Shown: piece after piece, positions 18,336 to 26,435 of the stretch | Layout of the letters: each line of letters opens with the position of its first letter | Numbering within the stretch: position 1 is the first letter of the stretch | DNA from: Blautia sp. | Lineage (GTDB): Bacteria > Bacillota > Clostridia > Lachnospirales > Lachnospiraceae | Length of the DNA: 64,000 nucleotides | Assembly: GCA_029257775.1 (NCBI GenBank) | Contig: JARIAQ010000047.1 | Span: forward strand, 1 to 64,000 | Direction: 5' to 3' | Made by a program: the position numbers and the translations under genes | The notes under the pieces: generated by a model | What the model was told of the DNA's origin: nothing | The model's database searches: none | The model's input: only the letters and a program-made list of their open reading frames with translations

Positions 18336-18381
18336 ATATCCCCTAGGGTGGCTTGTCCTAGGGGATATTTCTGTATATAAT
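18336..18381 (+). promoter_or_regulatory. C/G-tract operator overlapping the promoter of the first ABC importer
   Basis: A perfect 12-bp inverted repeat, ATATCCCCTAGG (18336-18347) and CCTAGGGGATAT (18357-18368), flanks a 9-base centre. The -35 TTGTCC (18353-18358) lies inside it and, 17 bases on, is followed by TATAAT (18376-18381). The segment CCCCTAGGGTGGCTTGT (18340-18356) recurs with 15 of 17 matches at 24505-24521. Tracts of C and G of this kind are typical of CsoR/RcnR-family operators, and such a regulator is encoded at the end of this operon. A weaker relative, CCCCTGGATAGGG, is at 18271-18283. Confidence 0.65.
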
Positions 18382-18422
18382 GAAAAAGCTAAAACACGAA
18401 GAAAATTTAGGAGGATAATTCC

Positions 18423-20081
18423 ATGAAAAGGAGAATGAAGGTGTTAACCGCCTTATTGTGTGTCTCTGCTATGATTACAGGTTGTGGGGCTTCTGGAAAT
18501 TCAGGAACAGAAGCAGCAAAAGCAGATGCACAGAAAGAAGGAACAAAAGAAGCTGGTAAAGATGTAGACAATAAGGAAAAAACAGAGGTAACGATTGGTT
18601 TTTCCAGTGAAGGAGATTCTTTTGACCCTTGTACAGGGTTCGGATATACCGGTTCTCCGATTTATTCCACCTTGGTGAAAATAAATGGAAATGAACAGGT
18701 TGAAAACGATTTGGCTACAGAATATACAACTAGTGAGGATGCTCTTACATGGACTTTTAAAATTAGAGATGATGTAAAATTTACAAATGGTGATCCATTA
18801 AAAGCATCGGATGTTGCTTTTACTTTTAATACAACAAAGGAAAAAGCTACATACATGGATTTGACTATGGTAGAAAGCTGTAAAGCTTTAGATGACAAAA
18901 CAGTAGAATTTAAGCTTTCTAAACCATGTGTAACTTTCATATATACAGTTGCTCAGATGGGAATTGTACCAGAAAAAGCTTATAGTGATAAATTTGGATT
19001 AGAAGCAGATCAGATTATTGGTTCTGGTCCTTATAAAATGGTTCAGTGGGATAAAGGACAGCAGTTTATTTTAGAAGCGAACGAAGATTATTATGGAAAA
19101 CAGCCAGAAATTAAAAGAGCAGTCTTTTTAATTCAGGATGAAGATGCCAGATTTGTAGCTGCAAAAGCAGGAGAGGTAGATATTGCATTGACTTCTGCAA
19201 CACTTGCAACAACAGAGATTGATGGAATGCATGTTGAAAGGGTAGAATCTGTAGATAACAGAGGTATTACGATGCCAACAGTACCAGATGAAGGAAAGAC
19301 TACAGAAGATGGTTATAAAATTGGAAATAATATTACTGCTGATGTAAATGTAAGAAAAGCTATGTGCTACGGAATTGATAGAGATAAAATTATCAATGAA
19401 GCATTAAATGGATTTGCAAAACCAGCTTACTCAGAATGTGATGGTATGCCATGGTGGAACAAAGAAGATGTTATCGAGACAGATGTAGATTATGCAGTAG
19501 AACTTTTAGAGCAATCTGGTTGGAAAGATACAGATGGAGACGGAATCCGTGATAAAGATGGACAGAAGCTTGCTTTTAATCTGATGTATTTTGCAGGTGA
19601 TTCCATGCGTCAGGCAGTTGCCATGTCTGTATCCAATCAGGCAAAGGAAAATATGGGATTTGAAATTAATGTAGAAGGTGTCAGTGAAGATGAAACGATT
19701 AAAAGAATGTTTTCTGAACCAATGATTATGGGTTGGGGCTCTGATAGTCCGATGACATCTTATATGTTATTCCATAGCAGTAATGCAGGAAAGACAGATT
19801 GGTACAATCCAGAATTTTATATAAATCCTAAAACAGATGAATATTTAGATAAAGCAATGACTTCTCTTACCATTGAAGATTCTTATGAATGGTGGCAGAA
19901 AGCGCAGTGGGATGGAACTACTGGTACTTCTATGAAAGGGGAAGCACCTTGGGCATTTTATGTAAATATGACACATTTGTATTATGCAAAAGATGGATTA
20001 AATATTGGAAAACAGAGAATTCATGCACATGGTGCAGCATGGCCGCTGATCGCAAATCTTGCAGAGTGGACTTGGGAATAA
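18423..20081 (+). CDS. Solute-binding lipoprotein of a Nik/Opp-type ABC importer
   Basis: Extracellular substrate-binding lipoprotein of the SBP_bac_5 family, 552 residues. The signal ends in the lipobox MITGC (Cys about 21), followed by a charged linker. The fold includes DSFDPCTGFG, TWTFKIRDDVKFTNGDPLKASDV, IIGSGPYKMVQWDKGQ and NVRKAMCYGIDRDKI, all family landmarks. It is first in an operon that also encodes two permeases, two ATPases, a DJ-1-like protein and a CsoR-family repressor. A metal or metal-chelate cargo (nickel or cobalt, perhaps bound to a metallophore) is therefore more likely than peptides, but the sequence alone does not decide. The His-containing tail QRIHAHGAAWP could contribute ligands. 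Confidence 0.82.
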   Translation: MKRRMKVLTALLCVSAMITGCGASGNSGTEAAKADAQKEGTKEAGKDVDNKEKTEVTIGFSSEGDSFDPCTGFGYTGSPIYSTLVKINGNEQVENDLATEYTTSEDALTWTFKIRDDVKFTNGDPLKASDVAFTFNTTKEKATYMDLTMVESCKALDDKTVEFKLSKPCVTFIYTVAQMGIVPEKAYSDKFGLEADQIIGSGPYKMVQWDKGQQFILEANEDYYGKQPEIKRAVFLIQDEDARFVAAKAGEVDIALTSATLATTEIDGMHVERVESVDNRGITMPTVPDEGKTTEDGYKIGNNITADVNVRKAMCYGIDRDKIINEALNGFAKPAYSECDGMPWWNKEDVIETDVDYAVELLEQSGWKDTDGDGIRDKDGQKLAFNLMYFAGDSMRQAVAMSVSNQAKENMGFEINVEGVSEDETIKRMFSEPMIMGWGSDSPMTSYMLFHSSNAGKTDWYNPEFYINPKTDEYLDKAMTSLTIEDSYEWWQKAQWDGTTGTSMKGEAPWAFYVNMTHLYYAKDGLNIGKQRIHAHGAAWPLIANLAEWTWE

Positions 20082-20102
20082 AAAAAGTATAAAAGCATAA
20101 GC

Positions 20103-20155
20103 AGAGTTGTTGCATTGGGAAGCGTATTGTTATGCATCTTAAATGTGACAACTCT
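20103..20155 (+). other. Intra-operon hairpin between binding protein and permease genes
   Basis: AGAGTTGT (20103-20110) pairs with ACAACTCT (20148-20155), with an inner TGCAT/ATGCA helix, and no T-run follows. This fits a processing or 3'-protection element that lets the binding protein be made in excess over the permeases, as in many binding-protein operons. Confidence 0.5.
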
Positions 20156-20202
20156 AATTGTGCTTATAGAGAAAATGAAAAAACAGAAAACGGAGAAAAC
20201 AA

Positions 20203-21195
20203 ATGAAAAGTAAGTATTATCTGAAGCTTACAGGAAAGTATCTTCTGCGAATGGTTACTCTGTTAATTGCAGTAAGTATCATAAGTTTTATATTGGTAAG
20301 CCTTTCACCGGTGGATCCAGTACAGCAGTATGTAGGTTCTGTTCCTAATGTGAGTGTAGAACAAAGAGCAAAAATAGCAGAATATTGGGGACTTAACGAT
20401 CCTCCTGTGGAGAGATTTCTGGCATGGGGAAAATCTTTGCTTCATGGTGATTTTGGTGTATCTTTGATTTATCGAAGACCAGTTATTGATGTGATAAAAG
20501 AAAAATTTGCAACTTCCTTAGCATTGATGATGACGGCATGGATATTTTCAGGTGTGATTGGATTTGCTATTGGATGCGCTATGGGTATTTTTAATGGAAA
20601 ATGGATAGATAAAATTTTAAAAAAGGTCTGTCTCATTATGTGTTCTATTCCTACTTTTTGGATTGGAATTGTATTTTTAATGTTGTTTTCTGTATGGCTT
20701 GGTTGGTTTCCTATGGGGATGAGTGTGCCAAAAGGGGTCCCAACGGATCAGGTTACTATTTTACAGAGAATTCATCATTTAATATTACCTGCGTTGACTT
20801 TAAGTTTTCTTTCTTTTGCTAATGTGGCATTACATACAAGAGAAAAATTGGTAGATGTATTGGAAAGTGATTATGTACTGTTTGCTAAAGCAAGAGGAGA
20901 ATCTAAATGGAGTATTTTAAAGAGACATGGACTTAGAAATATTATGCTTCCGGCCATTACCATGCAGTTTGGTTCTTTTAGTGAACTTTTTGGAGGATCT
21001 GTGCTGGCAGAAACTGTGTTTTCTTATCCAGGTTTAGGGGCAGCAGCATCTGCAGCCGGTATGGGATCAGATATCCCTCTTTTGCTAGGAATAACACTAT
21101 TTAGTACCTTGTTTGTTTTTGTAGGAAATATGCTGGCAAATATGATATATGGAATTGTAGATCCGCAAATCAGGGAGGGATATAGAAATGAATAG
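20203..21195 (+). CDS. ABC importer permease, NikB/DppB type
   Basis: Inner-membrane permease of 330 residues with six predicted helices. It starts with the LRMVTLLIAVSIISFILVSLSPVDP segment typical of NikB/DppB proteins, continues with YWGLNDPPVERFLAWGKSLLHGDFG, and carries the ATPase-coupling EAA-type loop around FAKARGESKWSILKRHGLRN. The stop overlaps the next permease start by 8 bases, so the pair is translationally coupled. It pairs with the NikC-type permease downstream and the upstream lipoprotein. Confidence 0.88.
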   Translation: MKSKYYLKLTGKYLLRMVTLLIAVSIISFILVSLSPVDPVQQYVGSVPNVSVEQRAKIAEYWGLNDPPVERFLAWGKSLLHGDFGVSLIYRRPVIDVIKEKFATSLALMMTAWIFSGVIGFAIGCAMGIFNGKWIDKILKKVCLIMCSIPTFWIGIVFLMLFSVWLGWFPMGMSVPKGVPTDQVTILQRIHHLILPALTLSFLSFANVALHTREKLVDVLESDYVLFAKARGESKWSILKRHGLRNIMLPAITMQFGSFSELFGGSVLAETVFSYPGLGAAASAAGMGSDIPLLLGITLFSTLFVFVGNMLANMIYGIVDPQIREGYRNE

Positions 21196-22018
21196 CAAAA
21201 TTTTAAACAGACGAAAAAAGACCATTATTTTTGCCATTCTGATTTTTGCGGTATTGTTTGGTGTTTATTTGTCAGGAACACTTTTAAGTGACGATTTGAT
21301 ACAGGCAGATTTTTCACAAAAAGGTTTATCGCCTTCCTGGAGTCATCCTTTTGGTACAGATATGTTAGGAAGAGATATGTTGGTACGAACGATAAAAGGT
21401 TTATCTGTAAGTATTGTAGTAGGTGTAGTGGCCTCTAGTGTTAGTGCTGTGATTGCTTTAATTGTAGGAGTAGTAGCAGCTACGGGGAAATCATGGTTGG
21501 ACCATCTAATGAACTGGTTGATTGATTTAGTTATGGGAATTCCTCATACGGTACTTTTGATTTTAATTTCATTTGCTTGTGGAAAAGGATTAAAAGGAGT
21601 TTTAATTGGCGTTGCCGTAACACACTGGACTGGTTTAGCCCGTATTATCCGAAGTGAAGTGCTTCAAATTCGTTCTCAGCAGTACATAGAAGTTTCAAAA
21701 AAACTTGGACATTCCAGTTGGTGGATTACGGTGCATCATATTTTACCCCATATGATTCCTCAGTTTTTAATTGGATTAATATTAATGTTTCCTCATGCCA
21801 TTATGCATGAGTCAGGACTGACTTTTTTAGGCTTCGGACTTTCACCAGAGCAGCCTGCAATTGGAATTATTTTATCGGAATCTATGAAATATATTTCTGC
21901 TGGTATGTGGTGGCTGGCATTTTTTCCAGGGTTGATGTTAGTAATTATTGTTTTATTATTTGATAGACTGGGGGAAAATCTGAAGAAGATTGTTGATCCG
22001 TACAGTGCTCATGAATAG
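21188..22018 (+). CDS. ABC importer permease, NikC/DppC type
   Basis: Second permease, 276 residues, six helices. N-terminal family features include LSPSWSHPFGTDMLGRDMLVRTIKG. The coupling loop is EVSKKLGHSSWWITVHHILPHM, and the conserved HESGLTFLGFGLSPEQPAIG segment follows. It overlaps the preceding gene by 8 bases and ends 9 bases before the first ATPase gene. No separate promoter is seen. Confidence 0.88.
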   Translation: MNSKILNRRKKTIIFAILIFAVLFGVYLSGTLLSDDLIQADFSQKGLSPSWSHPFGTDMLGRDMLVRTIKGLSVSIVVGVVASSVSAVIALIVGVVAATGKSWLDHLMNWLIDLVMGIPHTVLLILISFACGKGLKGVLIGVAVTHWTGLARIIRSEVLQIRSQQYIEVSKKLGHSSWWITVHHILPHMIPQFLIGLILMFPHAIMHESGLTFLGFGLSPEQPAIGIILSESMKYISAGMWWLAFFPGLMLVIIVLLFDRLGENLKKIVDPYSAHE

Positions 22019-22027
22019 GAGTAAGAA

Positions 22028-22957
22028 ATGAAAAAAGAACCAATTTTATCAGTAAAGGATTTGTCCGTATCCTTTCAGATGTATGATAATGGACTTGAAA
22101 AATATGATTTAAAAGTAATTTCTAATTTAACTTTAGATGTGCAACCAGGAGAGATTGTGGCAATTGCAGGTTCGAGTGGTTCTGGAAAAAGTTTGTTGGC
22201 ACATGCAGTTATGGGGCTTTTACCAGAGAATGCTTCTATAAGTGGAGAAATTGCATATAAAGGCAAAGTACTTAGCCAGAAAGAAAAGGAAGCTTTGCGT
22301 GGAAAAGAAATTGCATTAGTTCCTCAGTCTGTATCTTTTCTGGATCCGTTGATGCAAGTAGGAACACAGGTGCGTGGAACACAGGTGGGAAAAGAAGTAC
22401 GAAAAGCTCAAAGAGAAATTTTTCAAAGATTTCATTTAGATGAAAAAACAGAGAAATTATACCCGTTTCAACTTTCTGGTGGAATGGCAAGAAGAGTGCT
22501 GGTTTCTACAGCGGTATTAAGTGGGGCAGACGTGATTATTGCAGATGAGCCTACTCCAGGATTGGATTTGGAAATGGCACTAGAAGCATTAAAAGTATTT
22601 AGAGAACTGGCTAATGAAGGAAAAGCAGTTATTTTAATCACGCATGATATTGATTTGGCATTTAATATTGCAGATCGAATTGCGGTGTTTTATGCAGGAA
22701 CAACAGTGGAAATGGCAGATGCAAAGGATTTTATTAAAGGAGTAAATGCTTTGCGCCATCCTTACTCTAAGGCACTTTGGAGAGCACTTCCTCAAAATGG
22801 ATTTGAACCAATCCCAGGCTTTCAGCCCTATGCAAAATATTTGCCTAAGGGATGTTTATTTTCTCCAAGATGTCCATATAAAACAAAAGAATGTGAAGAA
22901 AATATTCCCATGAGAGAAGTACGTGGGGGATATGTGAGGTGTATACATGCAGATTGA
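22028..22957 (+). CDS. ABC importer ATPase, NikD/DppD type
   Basis: ATPase of 309 residues. Walker A GSSGSGKSL, Q-loop LVPQSVSFLDPLMQVG, signature LSGGMARRVLV, Walker B VIIADEPTPGLD and H-loop ITHDI are all present. The C-terminal extension GCLFSPRCPYKTKECEE is the oligopeptide/dipeptide transporter C-terminal region, whose cysteines bind an iron-sulfur cluster in some relatives. It overlaps the next ATPase gene by 11 bases. Confidence 0.9.
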   Translation: MKKEPILSVKDLSVSFQMYDNGLEKYDLKVISNLTLDVQPGEIVAIAGSSGSGKSLLAHAVMGLLPENASISGEIAYKGKVLSQKEKEALRGKEIALVPQSVSFLDPLMQVGTQVRGTQVGKEVRKAQREIFQRFHLDEKTEKLYPFQLSGGMARRVLVSTAVLSGADVIIADEPTPGLDLEMALEALKVFRELANEGKAVILITHDIDLAFNIADRIAVFYAGTTVEMADAKDFIKGVNALRHPYSKALWRALPQNGFEPIPGFQPYAKYLPKGCLFSPRCPYKTKECEENIPMREVRGGYVRCIHAD

Positions 22958-23570
22958 AGCAAGAAATGTAAGTTTTCGGTATGGGGAAAGCCAGCCGTGG
23001 ATTTTACAGGATGTAAGTCTTAAAGTGGAAGAGGGAGAAAGAGTGGGATTGGTAGGCCCTAGCGGATATGGGAAAAGTACACTGGTGAAGATTATGTCAG
23101 GTTATTTAAAACCTACAAAAGGGCAAGTGTTGCTGGATGGAAAACCTTTATCTACAAAAGGAGTATCTCCAGTTCAACTTATTTACCAACATCCGGAAAA
23201 AGCCATTAATCCTCGTTGGAAGATGAAGAAGGTTCTTCAAGAATCAGGGATGTTTCGTGAGGAAGTTATGGAGGCACTTGGGATTGAAAAAGATTGGCTG
23301 GAGAGATATCCAAGAGAACTTTCTGGAGGGGAACTTCAACGTTTTTGCGTAGCTCGATCCTTATTTCCGGGGACTCATTTTTTGTTTGCAGATGAAATGA
23401 GTACTATGTTAGATGTAATTACACAAGCGCAGATTTGGAATTTGATGTTAAAAGAGGTAGAGCAAAGAAATTTAGGCCTTTTAATGGTTACTCATAACGG
23501 GGAGTTAGCAAAGAAAGTGTGTACTAGAATGGTAAATTTAGCAGAAATCAATAAAAGGGAGAATATCTAA
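22947..23570 (+). CDS. ABC importer ATPase, NikE-like, short form
   Basis: Second ATPase of the importer, 207 residues, shorter than the usual 250-330 because it lacks the C-terminal Opp/Dpp extension. Walker A GPSGYGKST, signature LSGGELQRFCVARSL, a Walker B segment FLFADEMSTMLD in which the residue after the catalytic Glu is Met rather than the usual Pro, and H-loop VTHNG are visible. The short form resembles the second ATPase of metallophore importers. Start overlaps the preceding gene. Confidence 0.87.
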   Translation: MQIEARNVSFRYGESQPWILQDVSLKVEEGERVGLVGPSGYGKSTLVKIMSGYLKPTKGQVLLDGKPLSTKGVSPVQLIYQHPEKAINPRWKMKKVLQESGMFREEVMEALGIEKDWLERYPRELSGGELQRFCVARSLFPGTHFLFADEMSTMLDVITQAQIWNLMLKEVEQRNLGLLMVTHNGELAKKVCTRMVNLAEINKRENI

Positions 23571-23572
23571 AA

Positions 23573-24160
23573 ATGTATGTGAATATTGTTCTGTTTGATG
23601 ATTTTGAAACATTAGATGTATTTGGTCCGGCAGAAGTTTTTGGAAAACTTCCAGAGGAGTTTCATATTCGTTATCTTTCTGTTTCTGGAGATGTAATTAA
23701 TAGTGTACATGGAGTAAAGGTGTGGACAGATTTTCTTGTGCCAGAGGAAATTGATGGAATAATTATTATTCCAGGTGGAAAAGGTGCCAGACGGCTTTTA
23801 TGGAAAGATGAAAGAACATTAAAACTTATAAAGAAAGCGGCAGAAAATGCGGATTATTGTTTGATGATTGGAAATGGTTCTGCAATTTTGGCTCAGACAG
23901 GACTTTTATATAGGCGAAGAATTGCGGATTTTCCTATGGATGCCAATTGGAATAGAATGTTTACTGCAGGTATTGAGCGGATAGAAGGTGCAAAAGTAGC
24001 TATTGATGGAAAGTTTTATTCCTGCGGAAATACAATAGCTGGTATAGATACAGCTCTTTGGACAATTTCGGATATTCTGGATATTTCAGCAGCAGAGAAA
24101 GTGGCGGAAGAAATGGGATATCAGTGGAATGAAAATGCAGACGAAGATATTTACTGCTAG
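23573..24160 (+). CDS. DJ-1/PfpI-family protein lacking the usual nucleophile Cys
   Basis: Cytoplasmic protein of the DJ-1/PfpI superfamily, 195 residues. The fold is clear: NIVLFDDFETLDVFGPAEVF at the start, IIIPGGKGARRLL in the middle, and the helix after the nucleophile elbow (ILAQTGLL). The elbow itself reads MIGNGSAILAQTGLL, where active members have a Cys, as in VCTGALLLAAAGLL. The aligned position here is Gly, so canonical glyoxalase, amidase or isonitrile-hydratase chemistry is unlikely. It may be a binding or regulatory pseudoenzyme. It is 2 bases after the ATPase gene, in the same operon. Confidence 0.75.
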   Translation: MYVNIVLFDDFETLDVFGPAEVFGKLPEEFHIRYLSVSGDVINSVHGVKVWTDFLVPEEIDGIIIIPGGKGARRLLWKDERTLKLIKKAAENADYCLMIGNGSAILAQTGLLYRRRIADFPMDANWNRMFTAGIERIEGAKVAIDGKFYSCGNTIAGIDTALWTISDILDISAAEKVAEEMGYQWNENADEDIYC

Positions 24161-24184
24161 GTCAATCTTTTTAGGAGAAGAAAA

Positions 24185-24460
24185 ATGGAAGATAAGAAAC
24201 AGACCAAATATGACAAAGCAATGATCAACCGTTTGGCAAGAGCAACTGGTCATTTGAAGATGGTAAAACAGATGGTAGAAGATGACAGAGATTGCAGTGA
24301 AGTACTGATTCAGTTAGCAGCTGTAAAATCAGCTGTGAATGGTGCAGGAAAGGAAGTTTTGAAGCAGTATATGGATGAGTGTCTGGAAGAGGAGTTAAAG
24401 TTTCAAGATAAAGAGGGATTGAGAAAACTAAAAAAGGGAATTGACAGCTTTATTAAGTAG
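24185..24460 (+). CDS. CsoR/RcnR-family metal- or thiol-sensing repressor
   Basis: All-helical tetrameric repressor family (DUF156), 91 residues. The N-terminal part has the family pattern INRLARATGHLKMVKQMV, and helix 2 starts with the sensor Cys37 in DRDCSEVLIQLAAVK. At the positions that are His and Cys in the copper sensor CsoR (or His and His in RcnR), this protein has Tyr62 and Cys66. The Cys-x-Cys arrangement without the His recalls the persulfide sensor CstR more than CsoR. Its position as the last gene of one ABC importer operon and just before a NikA-like operon makes nickel or cobalt control attractive. The fingerprint leaves thiol or persulfide sensing open. Candidate operators are at 18336, 24505 and 24737. 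Confidence 0.88.
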   Translation: MEDKKQTKYDKAMINRLARATGHLKMVKQMVEDDRDCSEVLIQLAAVKSAVNGAGKEVLKQYMDECLEEELKFQDKEGLRKLKKGIDSFIK

Positions 24461-24504
24461 AATTAGAAAAAAATAAAATTTTAGATATTTTTTTTAAAAA
24501 TGAA

Positions 24505-24546
24505 CCCCCAGGGAGGCTTGTAAAGAACGGTTATGTAGTATATGAT
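24505..24546 (+). promoter_or_regulatory. Second C/G-tract operator with promoter
   Basis: CCCCCAGGGAGGCTTGT (24505-24521) matches the motif at 18340-18356 at 15 of 17 positions. Its TTGTAA (24518-24523) is a -35, followed after 17 bases by TATGAT (24541-24546). It drives the short structured RNA that follows. Confidence 0.65.
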
Positions 24547-24552
24547 ACAACT

Positions 24553-24704
24553 ACAGTTACTGTTACAGGTACTGAATTACTGCATGAATATGCAGATGCC
24601 GTATACATCCTCCGCAAATAAAGGTATACGGTGCGAAGCAATGTCGAATCCTCATAGACAAAAAACAGAGACATATCGATGGCAGGATATGTTTCTGTTT
24701 TTTT
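24553..24704 (+). ncRNA. Candidate structured RNA with its own promoter and terminator
   Basis: Between promoter (24518-24546) and terminator (24665-24704) lies about 150 bases holding several hairpins: CTGCAT/ATGCAG (24580-24595), an 8-bp CCGTATAC/GTATACGG stem (24599-24631), TGTC/GACA (24642-24660), and the terminator stem ACATATC/GATATGT extended by ACAGA/TCTGT with a T-run. No convincing reading frame with a ribosome site is present. It could be a small regulatory RNA or an unrecognised aptamer ahead of the nikA-like gene. It matches no riboswitch consensus I know. Confidence 0.5.
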
Positions 24705-24736
24705 GTGTATACAATCCAGAAAAAGGATAAAAATAT

Positions 24737-24778
24737 CCCTAATGGGGGGTTGTACGCAATACATTAAAATGTTAAGCT
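24737..24778 (+). promoter_or_regulatory. Third C/G-tract operator with promoter, before the nikA-like gene
   Basis: CCCTAATGGGGGGTTGT (24737-24753) shares 12 of 17 positions with the motif at 18340, again ending in the -35 (TTGTAC, 24750-24755). The -10 at 24773-24778 (TAAGCT) is weak. Confidence 0.5.
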
Positions 24779-24809
24779 GATATTTGATTAAAATCGGAGG
24801 AGGAAAATC

Positions 24810-26426
24810 ATGAAGAAACGAACAGTACTATTAGGGTTATTATTAGCGGGGATAATGGCCTTTGGGAGTATTTTAGGAGGTTGCGGGATTGAAAAAAATA
24901 TTTCTAAAAATGGAGCAACAAGACAGGAAACAGTAAAAAATAGTGAACAACTTGTTGTAGCAACTGCAAAAGATATAGGAGATTTAAGTCCTCATGGATA
25001 TTGTCCTATGTATGCACAAGACTTTGTTTATGAAGGCTTGACAGCTTTCGAAAATGGGGAGGTAAAGCCTTGTCTAGCAGAGAGTTGGGATATTTCAGAA
25101 GATGGAAAAGAATATACATTTCATTTGAGAGAAGACGTTAAGTTTACAGATGGTTCACCTTTGACTGCAGAAGTAGTGAAAATGAATTTTGATGCAATGA
25201 TGATGCACAAAGAGGATCACAGTTTTTTGGAATCTATTAATTTGATGAAAGACGTTACTGTGGCAGATGAACATACTGTAAAAATCACATATAAAGAAGC
25301 ATATTATCCAATTTTACAGGAACTGTCTTTATCAAGACCGGTACGTATTATGGCAAAGGCATCTTTTCCAGAAAATGGAGATACAGGAAAGGGTATTAAA
25401 GAGCCAATTGGAACTGGTATGTGGAAGTTGAAAGAGCATGTGGAAAATCAGTATGCTGTTTTTGAAAGAAATGAAGATTATTGGGGGGAAAAACCAAAAT
25501 TTAAAGAGGTTAAGATTATAGTAACACCAGATGGTGATACTTCAGTAAATGCTTTAAAAGCAGGAGAAGTAGATATGATTTTTGATATTGAAAGCCGTTT
25601 AACACCAGATGCTTTTAAGGAGTTGGAGTCCAGTGGCTTTGCGGGACATGTTTCAGAACCTCTTAGCACAGTTTCTTTAATTTTGAATAGTAGTTATGGC
25701 CCTACACAAGATTTAAAGGTAAGGCAGGCTTTAAATTACGGTGTGAACAAAGAAATTATTTCAGAAAATGTATTTTATGGATTACAAAAGCCAGCAAACA
25801 CATTTTTTGATAAGGCAGTGCCATATTGTGATGTGCAATTAAATACATATTCATATGATAAAGAAAAGGCAGAACAGCTATTAGAAGAAGCAGGCTGGCA
25901 GTTGAAAGACGGCGCAAAGTATCGTACTAAAGATGGAAAAGAATTAGAAATGGGATTTTACTTTGATGGTGAAAATGTAATCTATAAAACTCTGGGTGAA
26001 GTTCTTCAAAGTGAATGGGAGAAAATTGGTATCAAACTGAACTTAGAAGCTATGGAAAGACAGGTGCTGATTGACCAGCAAAAATCAGGAGAATTTGATA
26101 TTACAATTACAGAAACTTGGGGAGATCCGTACGATCCTCATACATTGGTAGCTTATATGGCAAATCAGGAATATGCAGATTATCAGGCTCAGAAAGGGTT
26201 ACCTATGAAAGAGGAGTTGGACGAAAAAATTCATCAGGTTATTGTAGAAACAGATAACGAAAAAAGACAAGAATTATACACTTATATTTTAACGACGATT
26301 CAGGATCAAGCAGCCTATTTGCCAATTTCTAATACGACACGTCTTGTTGCCTGCGATCCGGATATTACAGGAATTAAATTTGATAGTTTATATTATATGC
26401 CTTTAGAAGACATAGAGAGAAAGTAA
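24810..26426 (+). CDS. nikA: NikA-like nickel-binding lipoprotein
   Basis: Extracellular binding lipoprotein of a nickel ABC importer, 538 residues, with lipobox ILGGC. It can be followed along E. coli NikA for nearly its whole length: SPHGYCPMYAQDFVYEGL, EDGKEYTFHLREDVKFTDG, AYYPILQELSLSRPVR (containing the Arg that contacts the metal chelate in NikA), PIGTGMWKLKEHVENQY, NEDYWGEKP, ALNYGVNKE and TWGDPYDPHT. This is the strongest evidence that the region handles nickel (or a nickel/cobalt chelate). First gene of a five-gene nikABCDE-type operon with a C/G-tract operator upstream. Confidence 0.9.
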   Translation: MKKRTVLLGLLLAGIMAFGSILGGCGIEKNISKNGATRQETVKNSEQLVVATAKDIGDLSPHGYCPMYAQDFVYEGLTAFENGEVKPCLAESWDISEDGKEYTFHLREDVKFTDGSPLTAEVVKMNFDAMMMHKEDHSFLESINLMKDVTVADEHTVKITYKEAYYPILQELSLSRPVRIMAKASFPENGDTGKGIKEPIGTGMWKLKEHVENQYAVFERNEDYWGEKPKFKEVKIIVTPDGDTSVNALKAGEVDMIFDIESRLTPDAFKELESSGFAGHVSEPLSTVSLILNSSYGPTQDLKVRQALNYGVNKEIISENVFYGLQKPANTFFDKAVPYCDVQLNTYSYDKEKAEQLLEEAGWQLKDGAKYRTKDGKELEMGFYFDGENVIYKTLGEVLQSEWEKIGIKLNLEAMERQVLIDQQKSGEFDITITETWGDPYDPHTLVAYMANQEYADYQAQKGLPMKEELDEKIHQVIVETDNEKRQELYTYILTTIQDQAAYLPISNTTRLVACDPDITGIKFDSLYYMPLEDIERK

Positions 26427-26435
26427 ACGGAATTT

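Noticed and set aside
24640..24660. tRNA-like T-arm (TGTCGAATCC) in the structured RNA
   Set aside because: No acceptor, D or anticodon arms could be formed around it, and no CCA end is present.
24542..24730. A 62-codon frame in the structured RNA region
   Set aside because: It begins in the -10 box of the promoter, lacks a ribosome site and runs through the terminator stem.
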